DNA of 64,000 nt from Volutella citrinella (Eukaryota > Ascomycota > Sordariomycetes > Hypocreales > Nectriaceae), in NCBI GenBank assembly GCA_034401135.1, contig JAWZSP010000007.1, positions 1,984,001 to 2,048,000 of the forward strand, in the 5' to 3' direction. The notes under the pieces were generated by a model. The model saw nothing but the letters and a program-made list of their open reading frames with translations, had not been told where the DNA came from and ran no database searches. Below are positions 53,801 through 64,000 of this stretch, piece after piece. Numbering within the stretch: the stretch's first letter is position 1; the number at the start of each line of letters is the position of its first letter. The position numbers were made by a program, and so were the translations under genes.

Positions 53801-55761
53801 ACGCTGTCGATGCTGTCGCTCATGGTGCTGTCACTGTGTCGAAGCTTAAGACCCCCCAGGCCACCACAGATCCAGCAACCGCCGCCGCCTCTGGCAACAA
53901 TGGCAATGCCGAGGCCGCCACTGTCCGAGTTGTCAATCGCCCGGCCGCTAAGGAGTCGCCGGCGCAGGCCACTCCCGCGCAGCCTGAGACTCAGCGTGGT
54001 CCTGAACCCGCTACTCCCGCTAAGCCTAAGAACGAGCCGAAAGAGGCTGAAACGCCTGTTCAATCGGCAAAGGAGTCTCAGTCGGAGAAGCCTGAGCGTA
54101 AGTCGCGAAAGAAGAAGAATGCCGCCAACCAAGGGGAATCTGCCTCTAATGGAGCAACGAACGCACGGGCTGGAAACAGCAAGGCAGAGACCAAGGCCGC
54201 GCCTGGAATATCTTCTGATGTCTTTGATACTGCTATTTCCGGTCTGGAGGCTCGTCTGAATTCCAGCATGTCCGATACCCTCAAGACATCCCTTCGCAAC
54301 CTCCAGGGCAAGATTGACGACGGCGCTCGAGTTCGGGATGAGAACTTCAATCAGCACCAGCTGAAGCTGCTTGATATGGTTTCCGAGGTTCTGAACGAGA
54401 ATACCCAGAAGGTTCTCGAGGCTCTCATCCATCACCAATTCACTGACCTGGTCATTCCTGCTATTGGCGATAAGGCCGGCAAGGCGGTAACGGACCTCCT
54501 CAACAACAAGCTCCAGCCCCATGTCGCCTCGACTCTGCAGAAGGAGATCCAAACTGCCCTTCCGCATGCTATCAACCGGACTCTTCGCTCAAACGACTTT
54601 GTCAATGCGATCTCGGATAACGTCGGCGCGGCTGTCTCATCTACTGTTCAGAAAGAGGTTGTTGCCACTCTAACCCAGCGTCTCACTCCTACTTTCACAA
54701 CCATTGCTACGCAGGCTTCACAGCGTGTTGCTAGTGACATTCACCAGCAATACCACGAGCAATTTGAGCGCATGAAGGCTCAGCATGCGGCCGACTCCAA
54801 CAAGATCGACCAGCTCATGTCGTATGTCACGCGACTGACGGACATGGTCTCGACGATGGCAGCCTCGCAGTCGTCGCTCCAAGCTGAGTTCTTGAAGTTC
54901 AAGCAGCAGCCGGTTCACGAGCTCCCTGGCGTTCCGCAGACTGGTAGTGGTCACGGCCACAACCTGGCACCGCACAACTATCAACAGCATGGCCACCACC
55001 CCGGAACCCATGCTGGTAGCTTCCCGCAAAACCAGGCCCCGGTCAACCAACAGTACATGGGCAGCCCCCAGTACATGCGAGGGCCGCAGCAACAGCTCAA
55101 CAGCCCTCAGGGATCTGCCCCGGCCTCCGACTATGTTGGGCCCCCCAACAACGTCAATGCCCTTGCAGGTGCGTATGCGAACCAGATGAACAAGCCCGAG
55201 CCTGAGGCGGATCACGATATGACGCAACGAATTCGACTCATCGAGCAGGCTATTCAGGAGGGTCGTTTCCAGGATGCGATGATCCAGTGGATCCAGTCCG
55301 GGCGTGAGGAGGAAATCTTCCGCCGCTGTCTCAGCCGGTTCCCCCCCAGCAAGTTTGCCAACTTGCCACCACTGATGTTGCTTGTTGTCGTGGCTACTAT
55401 TTCCAAGGACCTCAAGCCTAATGCTCGGTTGAAGGAAGAAGTTGATTGGATCGAGGTGGCACTTCGTGCTTTCGCTGAAAACCTACCTGCCTTTGTGAGT
55501 TCACAGATGAGCAAGCTTGAGGGAGAGATGACTGACAATTTACAGGAGTGGGAGCAGCAGGGCATGGGGGATGTGATGAGAAGCACGACGCAGACTATGT
55601 CTCTCCTCGTCGCCCGGATCCGGACCCTCCTTGGAGCGATCCAGGACGGCTTCCCGACTGATCCTTTCCTGGCCAACGTCGACAAGGCCAAGCTGGAGTG
55701 GATCGCGCGAGCAGCCGAACAGGTCATTGATACTTCCAATGGCATGAGCCGTTATGAGTAG
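50878..55761 (+). CDS. Edc4/Pdc1-like mRNA decapping scaffold
   Basis: Model: exons 50878-55494 and 55546-55761, 1610 residues, ATG at 50878 (MDMPPAPTPP). The N-terminal 250 residues are Gln/Pro-rich and carry short leucine motifs (ANLLNLLKFSG, GLLAALMRG, SYLLDLLNRP, VSALYQQLMGTL), like the helical leucine motifs through which decapping factors bind each other. A WD40-like region follows (about 520-960: FNFPMKPWISITL, VSLDKSGRVKFWDVRDL, NHTLQLWDLALGKPV). After a charged linker comes a long coiled coil (about 1110-1370). The C-terminal helical domain has EQAIQEGRFQDAMIQWIQS and LPPLMLLVVVATISKDL, the Edc4 C-terminal type. It should act in P-bodies with Dcp1/Dcp2. The 51-bp intron 55495-55545 is in frame and stop-free but has GTGAGT, CTGAC and ACAG. 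Confidence 0.82.
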   Translation: MDMPPAPTPPVNSMSMPSNSERTANLLNLLKFSGSGSQLQTQAAREPAAPALPQQEQIPQQQQPQHAQQQQQHQQLSPPQNQQPGYYSQNPPQPLPPFPQAGQFPAHIHQPAPAASDPTGLLAALMRGAHESEEPKQAPPPPVQAVVHQNPPSNWGHGSPPADTRSYLLDLLNRPKPSQGEHALLTETSRSDNLTPQSIDNNVAEGAHGYGQYQQPPQPAQHQHQQLPPHQNAYAMAQQYQAEKVSEAAHQPANADGYAYQPSQDASTDVSALYQQLMGTLAQSSPHSQAASHAPSHEHSSNAAQFQILKKDSPAGSHTGSHAGSQHYDQGPIGSDRSALGASPNQIRRKATRTSSLNSHPSLKHQTPPTSEFDSQILAEKNKEPVSEAVSDIADKADHEAREAIDRAEFEQAEAEIAQDLDAMLNAKSEKEFEESAQKAALALKSELDREGNESVLEDVLPSDAAETVRDIVEDAAQGVADSWESADQDQEEIVVIEDAEPPPVKVFNFPMKPWISITLQEEGTEPRPEFRDDTIMDIARLKKDFDQIDRNLYTATENYMAYGMSKQGGLRVIRQEDGKDAKIFTDTKDRIFNVAMSVTPSDHDGAHREAIIGTGISGTVYWVQIKDGEKDHIEDAHLEQYGFALPPMSSQEGDAPGGVLKTRARTSTMHPEFFAVGRGKSINLIWPSYILQNNIFKPGHDRVVDTETLTKQCSLKINTGKAGKDFTFSQDDSVIVSLDKSGRVKFWDVRDLTAVKEDGDPRFPVPAQTSLEVKEPLMTLASTPEGEKAWPTSVLLLDKQRPYQKRCALRYMIVGMKQNHTLQLWDLALGKPVQEFNLPHSKESDAVCSVMYHSATGMIVIGHPTRNSIYFAHLSAPKYNLKSVSQADYIQRLVAQDASIPQPDSTAVISGVREYSFANRGILRSLDILCNPAMVQDADEPTLFELYAMHSKGVACLLIKQTELGWSKDNKVLDAVDAVAHGAVTVSKLKTPQATTDPATAAASGNNGNAEAATVRVVNRPAAKESPAQATPAQPETQRGPEPATPAKPKNEPKEAETPVQSAKESQSEKPERKSRKKKNAANQGESASNGATNARAGNSKAETKAAPGISSDVFDTAISGLEARLNSSMSDTLKTSLRNLQGKIDDGARVRDENFNQHQLKLLDMVSEVLNENTQKVLEALIHHQFTDLVIPAIGDKAGKAVTDLLNNKLQPHVASTLQKEIQTALPHAINRTLRSNDFVNAISDNVGAAVSSTVQKEVVATLTQRLTPTFTTIATQASQRVASDIHQQYHEQFERMKAQHAADSNKIDQLMSYVTRLTDMVSTMAASQSSLQAEFLKFKQQPVHELPGVPQTGSGHGHNLAPHNYQQHGHHPGTHAGSFPQNQAPVNQQYMGSPQYMRGPQQQLNSPQGSAPASDYVGPPNNVNALAGAYANQMNKPEPEADHDMTQRIRLIEQAIQEGRFQDAMIQWIQSGREEEIFRRCLSRFPPSKFANLPPLMLLVVVATISKDLKPNARLKEEVDWIEVALRAFAENLPAFVSSQMSKLEGEMTDNLQEWEQQGMGDVMRSTTQTMSLLVARIRTLLGAIQDGFPTDPFLANVDKAKLEWIARAAEQVIDTSNGMSRYE

Positions 55762-56442
55762 ATTCGACAGCAATGCGCATTTAATGCTCGGGTGGTGTGC
55801 GATATGGATAGGACACTCTGGGGGTATTTGTTTGTTATGACTGAACGATGTATATCAGGGCAGGGATTTCACATAGGGGCATTTCCGAGATGCGGCGAGG
55901 TTTCTCGCCTCGTCTCTACTATGAGTAGATCTTTTTCGTCGTTTGCTGTTTTCTTCTTCTGCGTCTGCGGGTCTTTTGTGCATTGCATTCAAGCCCTTTG
56001 CCTGCGCCGACCAGGAGGTGGTGCCATAATGTTGTATTTCTCTTTGGGTGCGGCAGAGCATTGGGTGACAGCCAAGCTGATTTTCTGGACGCCTCACGAG
56101 CTGATTTCGATGATACCCCAGTGGGGCAGAAGTGAGGTGGAGGTGAAGTGGTGGGAGGAAGACGGCGACGGATGTGCTCGCCTTGTAGGATTCATGCTCC
56201 GCATGGAGAGGCTTGGGATTTGATGGCCAAAACCTTGATTTGAGATGTTGTTGCAGCACATGTGTGCATGTGTGCACAGTCAAAAAGTTGATATCGTCGT
56301 GTATAGAAGGGAGGCATCATGTAATAGCCGGACTATTCTAATGTACAGATTCATCGCTCCGGCCACTCCATCGCAGCCTACTTTGTTCATGCTTCGTTGA
56401 TCGTTCATGGGTATAGAAATGTGATACTGATATACAGGCCCT
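55762..56442. other. Convergent 3' region
   Basis: About 680 bp after the Edc4-like gene. Short open frames (for example 55792-56223 +) have no supporting features. TGTGTGCATGTGTG repeats lie near 56260. Confidence 0.4.
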
Positions 56443-57496
56443 TCAGAGAGAAGAGATTGTGAGGAAAGGGAGAGTAATGGCGGAACGGCCTCGACTGTCT
56501 GGGTTGTCCGAGCCTGGTTCCTCCAGCCACAGGGAGTCGCCGTCGCTCTGCAGCACCGAGTTTGAGCACAACGGCTCGACTAGAAGTTTGAACAATGCCT
56601 CATCCTCCAGGCGGGTTCTCGAGTCGCGAAAGTTGCGCAGGGCGTAACAGATGGCGGGCTCAATGGCGAAGACGCCGCGCGTGTGGTGCACCTGTATGCC
56701 GACGTATTCGTCGTCGAGCGGCACCAAGTTCTCGCGCAGGAACTCGGCCACACGGTCGCGGCGAGCGGCGTTGGTGCGCGCAACCGGGGCGGCTCCGACG
56801 TCGAGGGCCCGCTGCTGGGCAACCTCGACGAGGTTGAGCCCGTTGGACCTCAGCCTCGCGAGGAGGTAGACAAAGAGGAGCGAGGGCCAGACGGTCCGCG
56901 AGCCGCTGGGGATGTGGTTAGCTGGAATTGGCTTGGCCTGGTTGGTTGGACGAACTAGAGATAGTAGCCCCCGAGCTTGGATCGCCTGGGGTTTGGGAAG
57001 CGGGAGGAGAAGGTCGGCCATCGGCCGGAGCGGGTGTCCAGGAGCTGGCGTAGATGGCATCCGGGGACGACGAGCTGGTGCCAGTTCTCGGGCAGGACGA
57101 GGGCGTTGTGCTCGGTTTCCAGGCAGAACCAGCCCATCTCAGAGTCGCTGACGCCGAGGCGGTCGTTGGCGTAGACGACGTCGATGACATATCTGCGGAA
57201 GGACTGCGCCGCGAGCAAGTTAGCCATCGGGTCTTCACTGAGGATCGCGATAATAGTCCCAGACTTACGTCCATCGTCTGCCATGCTTCCGGTGGCAATA
57301 TCCATGTCACGCCCAAGAAGTCGTCCAAGCTTATCGTCTCCTCTCTAGGCGTTGGTTCCGGGTGATGGAGAGTATGTTGGTCAGTGACGGCCGTTGGTTG
57401 ATTTTGCTCGGAGTCGTATGTGACATGATTGAGGTGAGCATGGGGCGTTGCGGGAGTTGAGAGCGTCGTGGGCGACTGTTGTGAATCCATGGCCAT
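56443..57496 (-). CDS. Unrecognised protein, possibly of a fungal ubiquitin-like-domain family
   Basis: Model on the - strand: exons 57496-57269, 57203-56956 and 56905-56443, 312 residues, ATG at 57496 (MAMDSQQSPTT). After a polar N-terminus (1-55) comes a compact region: DDFLGVTWILPPEAWQTMDS, FRRYVIDVVYANDRLGVSDS, then WFCLETEHNALVLPENWHQL and VVPGCHLRQLL. The last pattern (a flexible acidic segment, ILP-x-x-W, then PGC/W) recalls ubiquitin-like domains in fungal proteins of unknown role. The second half (SRTVWPSLLFVYLLARLRSN, VGIQVHHTRGVFAIEPAICY) is unrecognised. The second intron uses GTTCGT as donor and CTAAC plus CCCCAG at its end, and it restores GGYYL|YGSRTVWP. Function is unknown. 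Confidence 0.68.
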
Positions 57497-58450
57497 GGCG
57501 GCGAAGCGGAGGGCGATGATACCATCCGATGCAAAGAAGAACACTTGGAGGAGCAACGGTTGGCCTCGTCGTCAATATTGTGGGCGTCGGGTCTGTGTAT
57601 TGTAGAGGTGACTGTTGTTGCTGGTTTTTGGTGATATGACTTCAGAGCTTGGGATGTGATGTGCTCGCTCGCCCCTTATATGGCGGACACACCAGCGGGC
57701 TCGAGGCATTCTCCATCTCTTTCAAATCCAGGCAATGCTTTCGCGCCCGGCGATGGAAGGTTCACGACGGAGACGGGGGAACTACAGCTGCTGGATGGTT
57801 GGAGACTTACAAATGTGAGCCCGCCCCCAAAAGGTCGCTAGCTCAGCCGGGTAGGGCGTTCCGTGGGGAAACGGGCAGCGGGACGGGTACGGTAGCGGCT
57901 GCGTAGGGCAGGGTGGCTGGCGCGATAGACGCCGATGCCAACGCCAGCGCAAGCCGCTCCTTCCCGCACAAGACGGCAGACCAGCTCTGAGCCAGAGGGG
58001 AAGAGATGGGCAGTGGCGTAGCGGATTTGACTCACTGGAGGGTGGCCCAGGGGCCGTTACGTGGACGATGGCCACCAGCCTCTGTCGGTCGTGCACAACT
58101 TGCGCCGACGGGGCTGTGCGTCGCCGCCTGACAGTCGAACATGTGCAACCATTTAGCCGCCGTGGATTGCTGCGCCACAGACTTACACCCAACTGCCGTC
58201 ACGGGCTCCTTCATGGCAACATCCTGTTGGTGTTGATCCCAGGAGTTGCCAGTCATGCCGTTGGGGGCCACGGATTTTCAGCTCGTATCGCCGAGCATGA
58301 CACTGCGCTTTAACAGTGGTAAATTATCCAGTCGCTATTCTATTGTGACCCTTGTCAATCCCGTCGCCACTCCACGGAGGGACCTCCCGATTCTAGTCCA
58401 TCAATGACCTTGGATGGCGATGTCCTCATCTTACCAATATTGACAACCAA
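57497..58450. other. Intergenic
   Basis: About 950 bp. A stretch at 57834-57856 resembles a tRNA A box (TAGCTCAGCCGGG), but no anticodon arm, B box or acceptor match follows. No gene is supported. Confidence 0.4.
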
Positions 58451-59595
58451 CTAACTAGGCAGACTCTCCTCCATGTCCGCGTCCACCAAGTCCAGACGGC
58501 TCAGCAGCGGCGCAAACACCCAGTCCTGTACTGGCTTCAGCACGAGGACGGCCCGATTGAACCTCCACCCCAGATACGGCACCGCGGCCCCGATCATGGC
58601 GTCCAGGAGGAAGTGGTTGGCCGTGGCCACAATGGTCACCAGCATGGCGGCCGGCCACAACGGGGCAACGGTCCTGAGGGCGCGGTGCGGCGAGAAGCGA
58701 CACAGGCACACGGCGATGAAGAGCGCCGTGCCAAAGTGCAGGCTCGGCATGGCCGCAATGGTCAGCTGGAACCGGTTGTGGTTCCAGTCGCTGGTCCCTC
58801 CGGCCTTGCTGTGCAGCACATCGACGAAGCCGTACTCGTCCGGGAGCAGCCTCGGGGGCGAGCAGCGCCATAGCGTCAGCACGACAAAGGCCATGGCGTT
58901 GTCGACGGCGATCGTGCGCCGGATCCGCTGGAACGTGGTCGTGGGCAGGAATGTGTAGATGTAGATGAGGAAGCAGATGCCTAGGCTGATGTGTGAGTAG
59001 TAAATGCGGGCTAGCAGCGGCATCAGCCATGCGTGCTCGTGCAGGATGGTCGACTGGAAACCCAGCTCAAAGTCGAAGCCCATCCACTTCTCAAAGCTGA
59101 GCACCTGGATTGCGTGGTCACGCGCACGGTCGAACACGGCCTGGTTGCCGGCAATGGCTCTGGCAGAGATGGCGCGAAGCCCCTGGTAGATCCTGAGCCG
59201 CCATTGTAAGTAACCAAGTCCCAGCTGTCACGATCTGCATCAATGGTCACATACCAGTACGTCATGTTCCAGTACCATACCTCGACGAGAAAGGGGTATG
59301 TGTTGAAGAAGCGCGAGAGCAGACGGAAGAAGACGTTGGGAGCCTTGCGCAAGTGTCTCTCTGGCGGGAGGATGGTGGGCTTGAGGGGCGGCGATGCATC
59401 CGAGTAGGGCTCGATCGACTCAATGTCTCCGGCCAAGGTGTGGCGGGGGTACGTCTGGACGCCGTGGTTCCTGTTGATGAGACACCCTACCGTAAAGGCG
59501 AGCACGATGACTGCTAAGTTAGCATGATTGAAAGCAAAGCTGGACGACGGGGTGTTCTCACAACTGGGCTCGACCAGGTTCCGCAAGAGGCCCAT
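58451..59595 (-). CDS. AUR1-like PAP2-family membrane enzyme
   Basis: Model on the - strand: exons 59595-59562, 59510-59255 and 59192-58451, 343 residues. Exon 1 codes only MGLLRNLVEPS. Introns carry GCTAAC and GT..AG signals. Several hydrophobic segments flank the PAP2 core: PSLHFG at 246-251 (His249), then NHFLLDAMIG with His290 and Asp294, followed by AAVPYLGWRFNR. This arrangement is that of the inositol-phosphorylceramide synthase/AUR1 branch of PAP2 proteins (PAP2_3 type). The family moves phospho-head groups between lipids at the Golgi or ER membrane. Essential Aur1 proteins are longer, so this is more likely a paralogue of unknown substrate. The catalytic His and Asp are intact. Confidence 0.8.
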
Positions 59596-62370
59596 ATTGG
59601 CGGCGATTCCTGCACAGCAGCAGTAGGCAACAGGGGGCGATAATTTAAAGAGGAATATAAAATATTATGGTCGTACAGTAAATTCAGGTCCCGGGTGGTT
59701 CAGTTTAACGAGAGAAGATGGCACGGAGCATGGCTCGGGACAGGCTGTGAGGGAGCAGGAAGGAGATGTGCCAAGCTCTATAGCCAAGAAGGAGGGTGAA
59801 GAATGAGCGCGAAATCCAAACGGGGAAGCCAAGAGAGAATAAAGAAGAAGCATGGGAAAACTAAAACAGCAGCAGAATGCGAGAGACGGGATGGAAAACA
59901 AGGCAGCAGAGACGCCGAGGAGCCCACAACTGATGATGGGATTACGTAGTAGCGCCATAGTGATACCACCTCCATCCCAAGGACAAGGAGGGAATAAAAA
60001 AATCAGCTCCTGGTAGATGCGCCCACCGCTTTATGCGCGTGTAGATGTGGCAGATACGAGCCAAGTCCCCCTTGAAGCCCGGGACCAGGGGCACACCCTA
60101 CCAAGCTTTGAGGCCGAGGCTTATCATGCAGCGCAGAGGGCCGCTGACATGGATTTGGGCGATGGATGATAGACTTGGCAGCATCAGCGGGATACTTCTA
60201 TCCCTCTCCGGGGACGTCAAGCAAGCACAGCAGAGGCAAGGGGGGGGGACGGAAAGGTGGGCGGGTGGAGGCTCGGGGCCGTGGGCTCACGTACCTCCGC
60301 TGAACCATCTCATGCAACGTACTACTAGCTGTGTTCCATGCTATTGTACTTGCCAAGAATGCTTGAGTCGCACTGTTGGTCCACTCGGCTCCTAGTTGGA
60401 AGCAATGAGTACTTGAACATTGTGGTTTGTTGGCACCAACCAAGACGGCGTTGCAGTCTAGCTCACGTCCATCTTATCCAATTATCGATATATATAGGGC
60501 TCAACAGAGCTAGAGAGTCGAAGATCCATCTCCCAGCATCAGCACCGTGGAATGTCGTGGGAATAGCGTGTGGTGGCAAGCATAATAATGTTTATTTGTC
60601 TGCCCTGGCGTACTGGTAGTCGGGTGGGGCGTGACGCCTGACACACGTGCCATGTTGCCTGATCGGGGCCCAATCACCCGGTGTCAATCTCAGTTACTCA
60701 AGGCCTCGGCGCCGACTCACCCCCTAAGGAGGACACAGCGCTGTGCTGATTGGCTGTGAGGCGGACGGGAGCGCGGCAGCCACCAACTCCGTCCCCGAAG
60801 CATCCGCGGGGGGTCAGTCATTAGCGTCGGCTGCTAAAACTCGCAACGTCCATCCTGACGCAGACCACCAGAGCCGCCACATCCCGGTCCATCACGACCG
60901 GAGACGGGCTGCAGCATGTGGGCGAGGCTTGGCACGTCCTTTCCGCTGATCGAGCGGCGGCGGATCGTCAATCCCATCCCGTTCCGCCCACCAACCCGGC
61001 CCTGGCACAGGCGAAGCTCACTCCCGGCACTTGAGCTGCGCCGCTCAATGTGCGCATCACCTTGCCATAGCGCGCATCTTATACTAGGTAGGACTGGGCG
61101 TTGATGGGTGTGATACCAGGGCTGGCTGCTGCCGGTTGTCAGTCTGCCGTCATCATCGCCATCCTTCAGCTGCCAAATCTCTACTTTGCTACTCGCCATT
61201 GTTCCATATTACCTACCCGGGCTGTTGTGCTGGCATCCATCCATGCCATTACCGCCTTGCGCCCGCGTCATGCCATGCCAAGATGCTCCTCGCGTGCCCT
61301 CAGGCTGCCGAAGGATGCGCGTATCTACCGTGCCCGCGTCTCCATGCTTCCCTCCTTTCTGCTCCTTTCCCTTTGTGTCTGGAAAAGTAAATCCCGTGCA
61401 TGGCTCGTAGAGCCCATTCCTACCACTCCTACCACTTTAGTAGCCTAGATGGAGCCACCAGACTGCAGCGGCGCGCGCACAATTGACGCCGATTTCGCCG
61501 TCTACACGCGGAACGGAGCGTCGGGGAACACACACGGCGACTGGAGCCGTCTTGCATGCCGAAATTTAAGACCCTGCAGGCTATCTCGCAAAGCCTCGCA
61601 CAGCTCGCTCCCGCTAAGCTTGCTCCCGCTCCGGAACTTCCGGAGACGCTCATGGACAGGGGCTCTTCTCCTCTCCGTGGCCTCCAGCGCGGCCCCGCCA
61701 AGCCTTGTCCGCCGTGCTTCACAGTTCGGATCTAATCTACTGGTCTGGCTCGGACCTGTTAGTCTATTTCACGTTTATTTCTCATGTCCGTCCCGGATGC
61801 AGTGGAAATGTCACTGGTGGGGCAAAGCCATCATGATTGGGGGCTGATTTGAGCGAATATGCCCGATGATGATGCTCTCGCAAACCGCGTATCCGCGTCA
61901 GCCTCCGCTGGGACCGAGATTTCTGCGCAATACTCTCGCACTGGCGGTCAAGCGGAACGAGCCCAAACGCGAGCCTGAGCCTTGTCAAGTCCACACCATG
62001 GCATGTTGGTATCGTCCCAGGCCTGTCCTTTTTGCCTTCGAAACACAAGCAAGTGACATCTACTCGCCCCTTGAAATATCTTCTAAACCAGTAATTTTGC
62101 CAGTTGTAGTAGAGAGGTCTGCACTGGTCCTGCTTTTCGAGGGAGGAGTTTGAGACAAGTTTCATAGGAGAGCCAGTCGACAACTCAGGCACGGTAGGCT
62201 GTGAAAGGAATTAGCCAGGAGACTGACGCTGACAACTTCTTGGACACAGAAAAAACACATTCAATCCCGTGCGTTGGCGATCTTGTCATAATTTAACAGG
62301 CTTGGTTTGCTCCTCCTCATATCTCATATGCTTTCGTCTACAACGCAGTGTATCCAAGCATGTAGCGAAA
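59596..62370. other. Gene-free region
   Basis: About 2.8 kb with short frames only. A GC-rich purine stretch near 60235-60275 and TATATATAGG at about 60487-60497 are visible. I could not assign them to a gene. Confidence 0.4.
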
Positions 62371-63567
62371 TTACTCATCAGCGACTTTGATCACTACCTT
62401 GCCAAAGTGCTCCCCACTGAAGAGGAATTTAAAGGCCTGATCCGCCTCCTCAAACTTGAAAACACGGCTCACCACCGGCTGGATCTTGTGCTTCTCGTAG
62501 AAGGCAATCATTTCCTCAAAACGGTCTTTGGGGCCGTTTAGGATGCCCTTGAGCGTCACATTCCTCCGCAGTGCCAATAGATTGACATTGAGCTGCTTAG
62601 TTCCCGTCTCTTCATCCTCCTTGCCTGATAGATAGCCGATTGAGTTGATGAGCCCACCAAAGGCAATGCTGTCAAAGCTCTTGCGCAGGGTGCGGGCGCC
62701 GCCCGTTTCGAAGATGATGTCGGCGCCGGCGCCATTGGTGGCTTCCAGCACAGGCTCTTGCCACTCCCAGTGTGTCCGGTAGTTGATGCCAACGTCGGCG
62801 CCGAGCTCCGACTTTGCACGCTCAAGCTTCTCGTCCGATGACGAGGTGATTATCGTCTTTAGACCCGCGGCATGGGCGATTTGCAGGCCGGCAATGGAGA
62901 CACCGCCTGTTCCCTGAAGGAGGACCGTCTCGGGTGTTTTGGGCGCGTCTATGGGTTTGCCTAGCGGGCGGAAGCCGTTGATGCACATCCATGCGGTGAC
63001 GGAGGCGATGGGCAGTGTGCTAGCCTCCTCGACTGAGAGATACGAGGGAGCCACGACCAGCGACTCCGCAGGGAAACACCGGTAGGCTTGCAGCACGCCC
63101 TCCAGCGGTAGGCCTAGGCCGGTCGCCATGTCGGGCTCCTTGATCTGGCCCGTAAGGTGGGATTGGTTGAAGATGGATAAAACACGGGTGCCGACCTTGA
63201 CCTTGGGCGACTTGCTCTCGACAACCTCGCCACACATGTCGCTGCACGGCACAAGCTCCGCCCCTCCAATGGACTTGTGGTGGTTGTACAGTCCCATGAC
63301 CACTAGCGACGGAGTCAGCACCCCAACTTCAAGTCGGTGTCACGCAAGGAGGATGGGCAAACCTTCAGTGTCTCTGTAGTTGAGGCTCACAGCCTGGATC
63401 TTGACTAGCACCTCGCCGTCCTTGGGCTTGGGCACCTCACCCTCCCCAAGCTTGAGCTTATCCAGTCCGTCTTGCGCGGTTGTCCATTGCTTGTTGGTCG
63501 ATGCCACGGTCATGCTGGGCGCGGTCTGCTTGGCAAAAGGATTGAGAGATTTAATGATGAGCGTCAT
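62371..63567 (-). CDS. Zinc-independent MDR dehydrogenase (quinone-oxidoreductase-like)
   Basis: Model on the - strand: exon 63567-63363, intron 63362-63303 (60 bp, GCTGAC branch), exon 63302-62371, 378 residues. The N-terminal GroES-like half has LVKIQAVSLNYRDTE joined by splicing to VVMGLYNHHKSIGG, then PCSDMCGEVVE and GTRVLSIFNQSHLTGQ. The nucleotide-binding half has LLQGTGGVSIAGLQIAHAAG, SSDEKLERAKSELGAD, GADIIFETGGART and a C-terminal GEHFGKVVIKV. The zinc-binding Cys/His/Glu set of true alcohol dehydrogenases is not evident, so it should be an NADPH-dependent oxidoreductase of the quinone-reductase/enoyl-reductase branch. The cytosolic substrate is unknown. The first 20 residues (LIIKSLNPFAKQTAPSM) could include a weak targeting signal, or translation may begin at the second Met. 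Confidence 0.85.
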
Positions 63568-64000
63568 GGTGAGAAAGGAACGGGATGGAGATGCGGGAGA
63601 TAGAGTGTGAGATAGCTGGGGTTTTGTTAATACAGCATGAATACGTTAGCAGAATGACGTCTCCAACGGCTATATGGATAAGGAAAGAGCGAGTTGCCTA
63701 TCATCCTGTAACACCCCATCCGCTAGTCCGCTTCAAGATGAGCCAATGGCTCCTTTCCCATGTTTGATGGCTATGCTGCGTGGCGGATTATTAAGCAGCT
63801 CGATCGATATGGGTCCTTCCTGCGCCATCAACTCGAGTTTATTTGTCGGAGGAAGGGCACCACAGACAACATGATACTTTGTGGTCATAGTGAGGGACCA
63901 GGGCCCTACCAAACAGGTGGGGATGGGGTCCCTTTCCACCCCTAATAATAAAGCAGCTTTGTCACAAGTCATTGGCAAGACGCCGAGGGACACATGATCG
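63568..64000. other. Promoter of the dehydrogenase and window edge
   Basis: About 430 bp upstream of the dehydrogenase start. No further gene is seen before the window ends. Confidence 0.4.

Noticed and set aside
53482..54567. 361-codon open frame on the - strand
   Set aside because: Antisense to the Edc4-like gene, no motif of its own.
55792..56223. 143-codon open frame after the Edc4-like gene
   Set aside because: Lies in the likely 3' untranslated region and has no protein features.
57834..57905. tRNA-like A box (TAGCTCAGCCGGG)
   Set aside because: No matching B box, anticodon stem or acceptor stem downstream.

Overview
The window looks like a chromosomal segment of a filamentous ascomycete (Pezizomycotina, probably Sordariomycetes and perhaps Hypocreales; the order is an inference). 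Evidence: genes are spaced 1-4 kb apart on both strands and carry short 46-150 bp introns with GT..CTAAC/CTGAC..AG signals. The protein families are fungal (bZIP with a DUF3425-type C-terminus, DUF3659 repeat proteins, cyanovirin-N homologue, Edc4/Pdc1-like decapping factor). The tRNA-Leu genes carry introns. I see no viral, plasmid or intact transposon sequence.

Layout. 0-6 kb: a possible gene relic, a secreted CVNH lectin-like protein, a bZIP regulator (-), an NADP-type zinc alcohol dehydrogenase (+) and an alkyltransferase-like DNA repair protein (+). 6.5-12 kb: a 1753-residue kinesin (-). 12-15.5 kb: no supported gene. 15.5-18.6 kb: EME1, the Mus81 partner (+), convergent with a histidine phosphatase (-) that ends in a canonical PCNA-binding box. 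19.4-28.2 kb: a group of low-complexity, LEA-like proteins. It holds two DUF3659 repeat proteins and two paralogues that share a 28-residue C-terminal module, flanking a small single-pass membrane protein. 29.4-32.4 kb: a small secreted protein and an amino-acid permease. 32.4-38.3 kb: mostly non-coding, with one tRNA-Leu. 38.3-40 kb: a cysteine-rich single-pass surface protein. 42.3-43.3 kb: two more tRNA-Leu genes. 43.8-50.1 kb: an HSL-type esterase, a large acidic membrane protein and a small membrane protein whose frame holds an in-frame stop. 50.9-55.8 kb: the Edc4-like protein. 56.4-63.6 kb: an unrecognised protein possibly of a ubiquitin-like family, an AUR1-like PAP2 membrane enzyme and a quinone-oxidoreductase-type dehydrogenase.

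Exon boundaries were worked out by hand from splice signals, reading frame and continuity of family motifs. They are best read as models. The points most worth checking are the PIP-box phosphatase beside EME1, the clustered LEA-like proteins with their shared C-terminal module, and the apparently interrupted gene at 49.3-50.1 kb.
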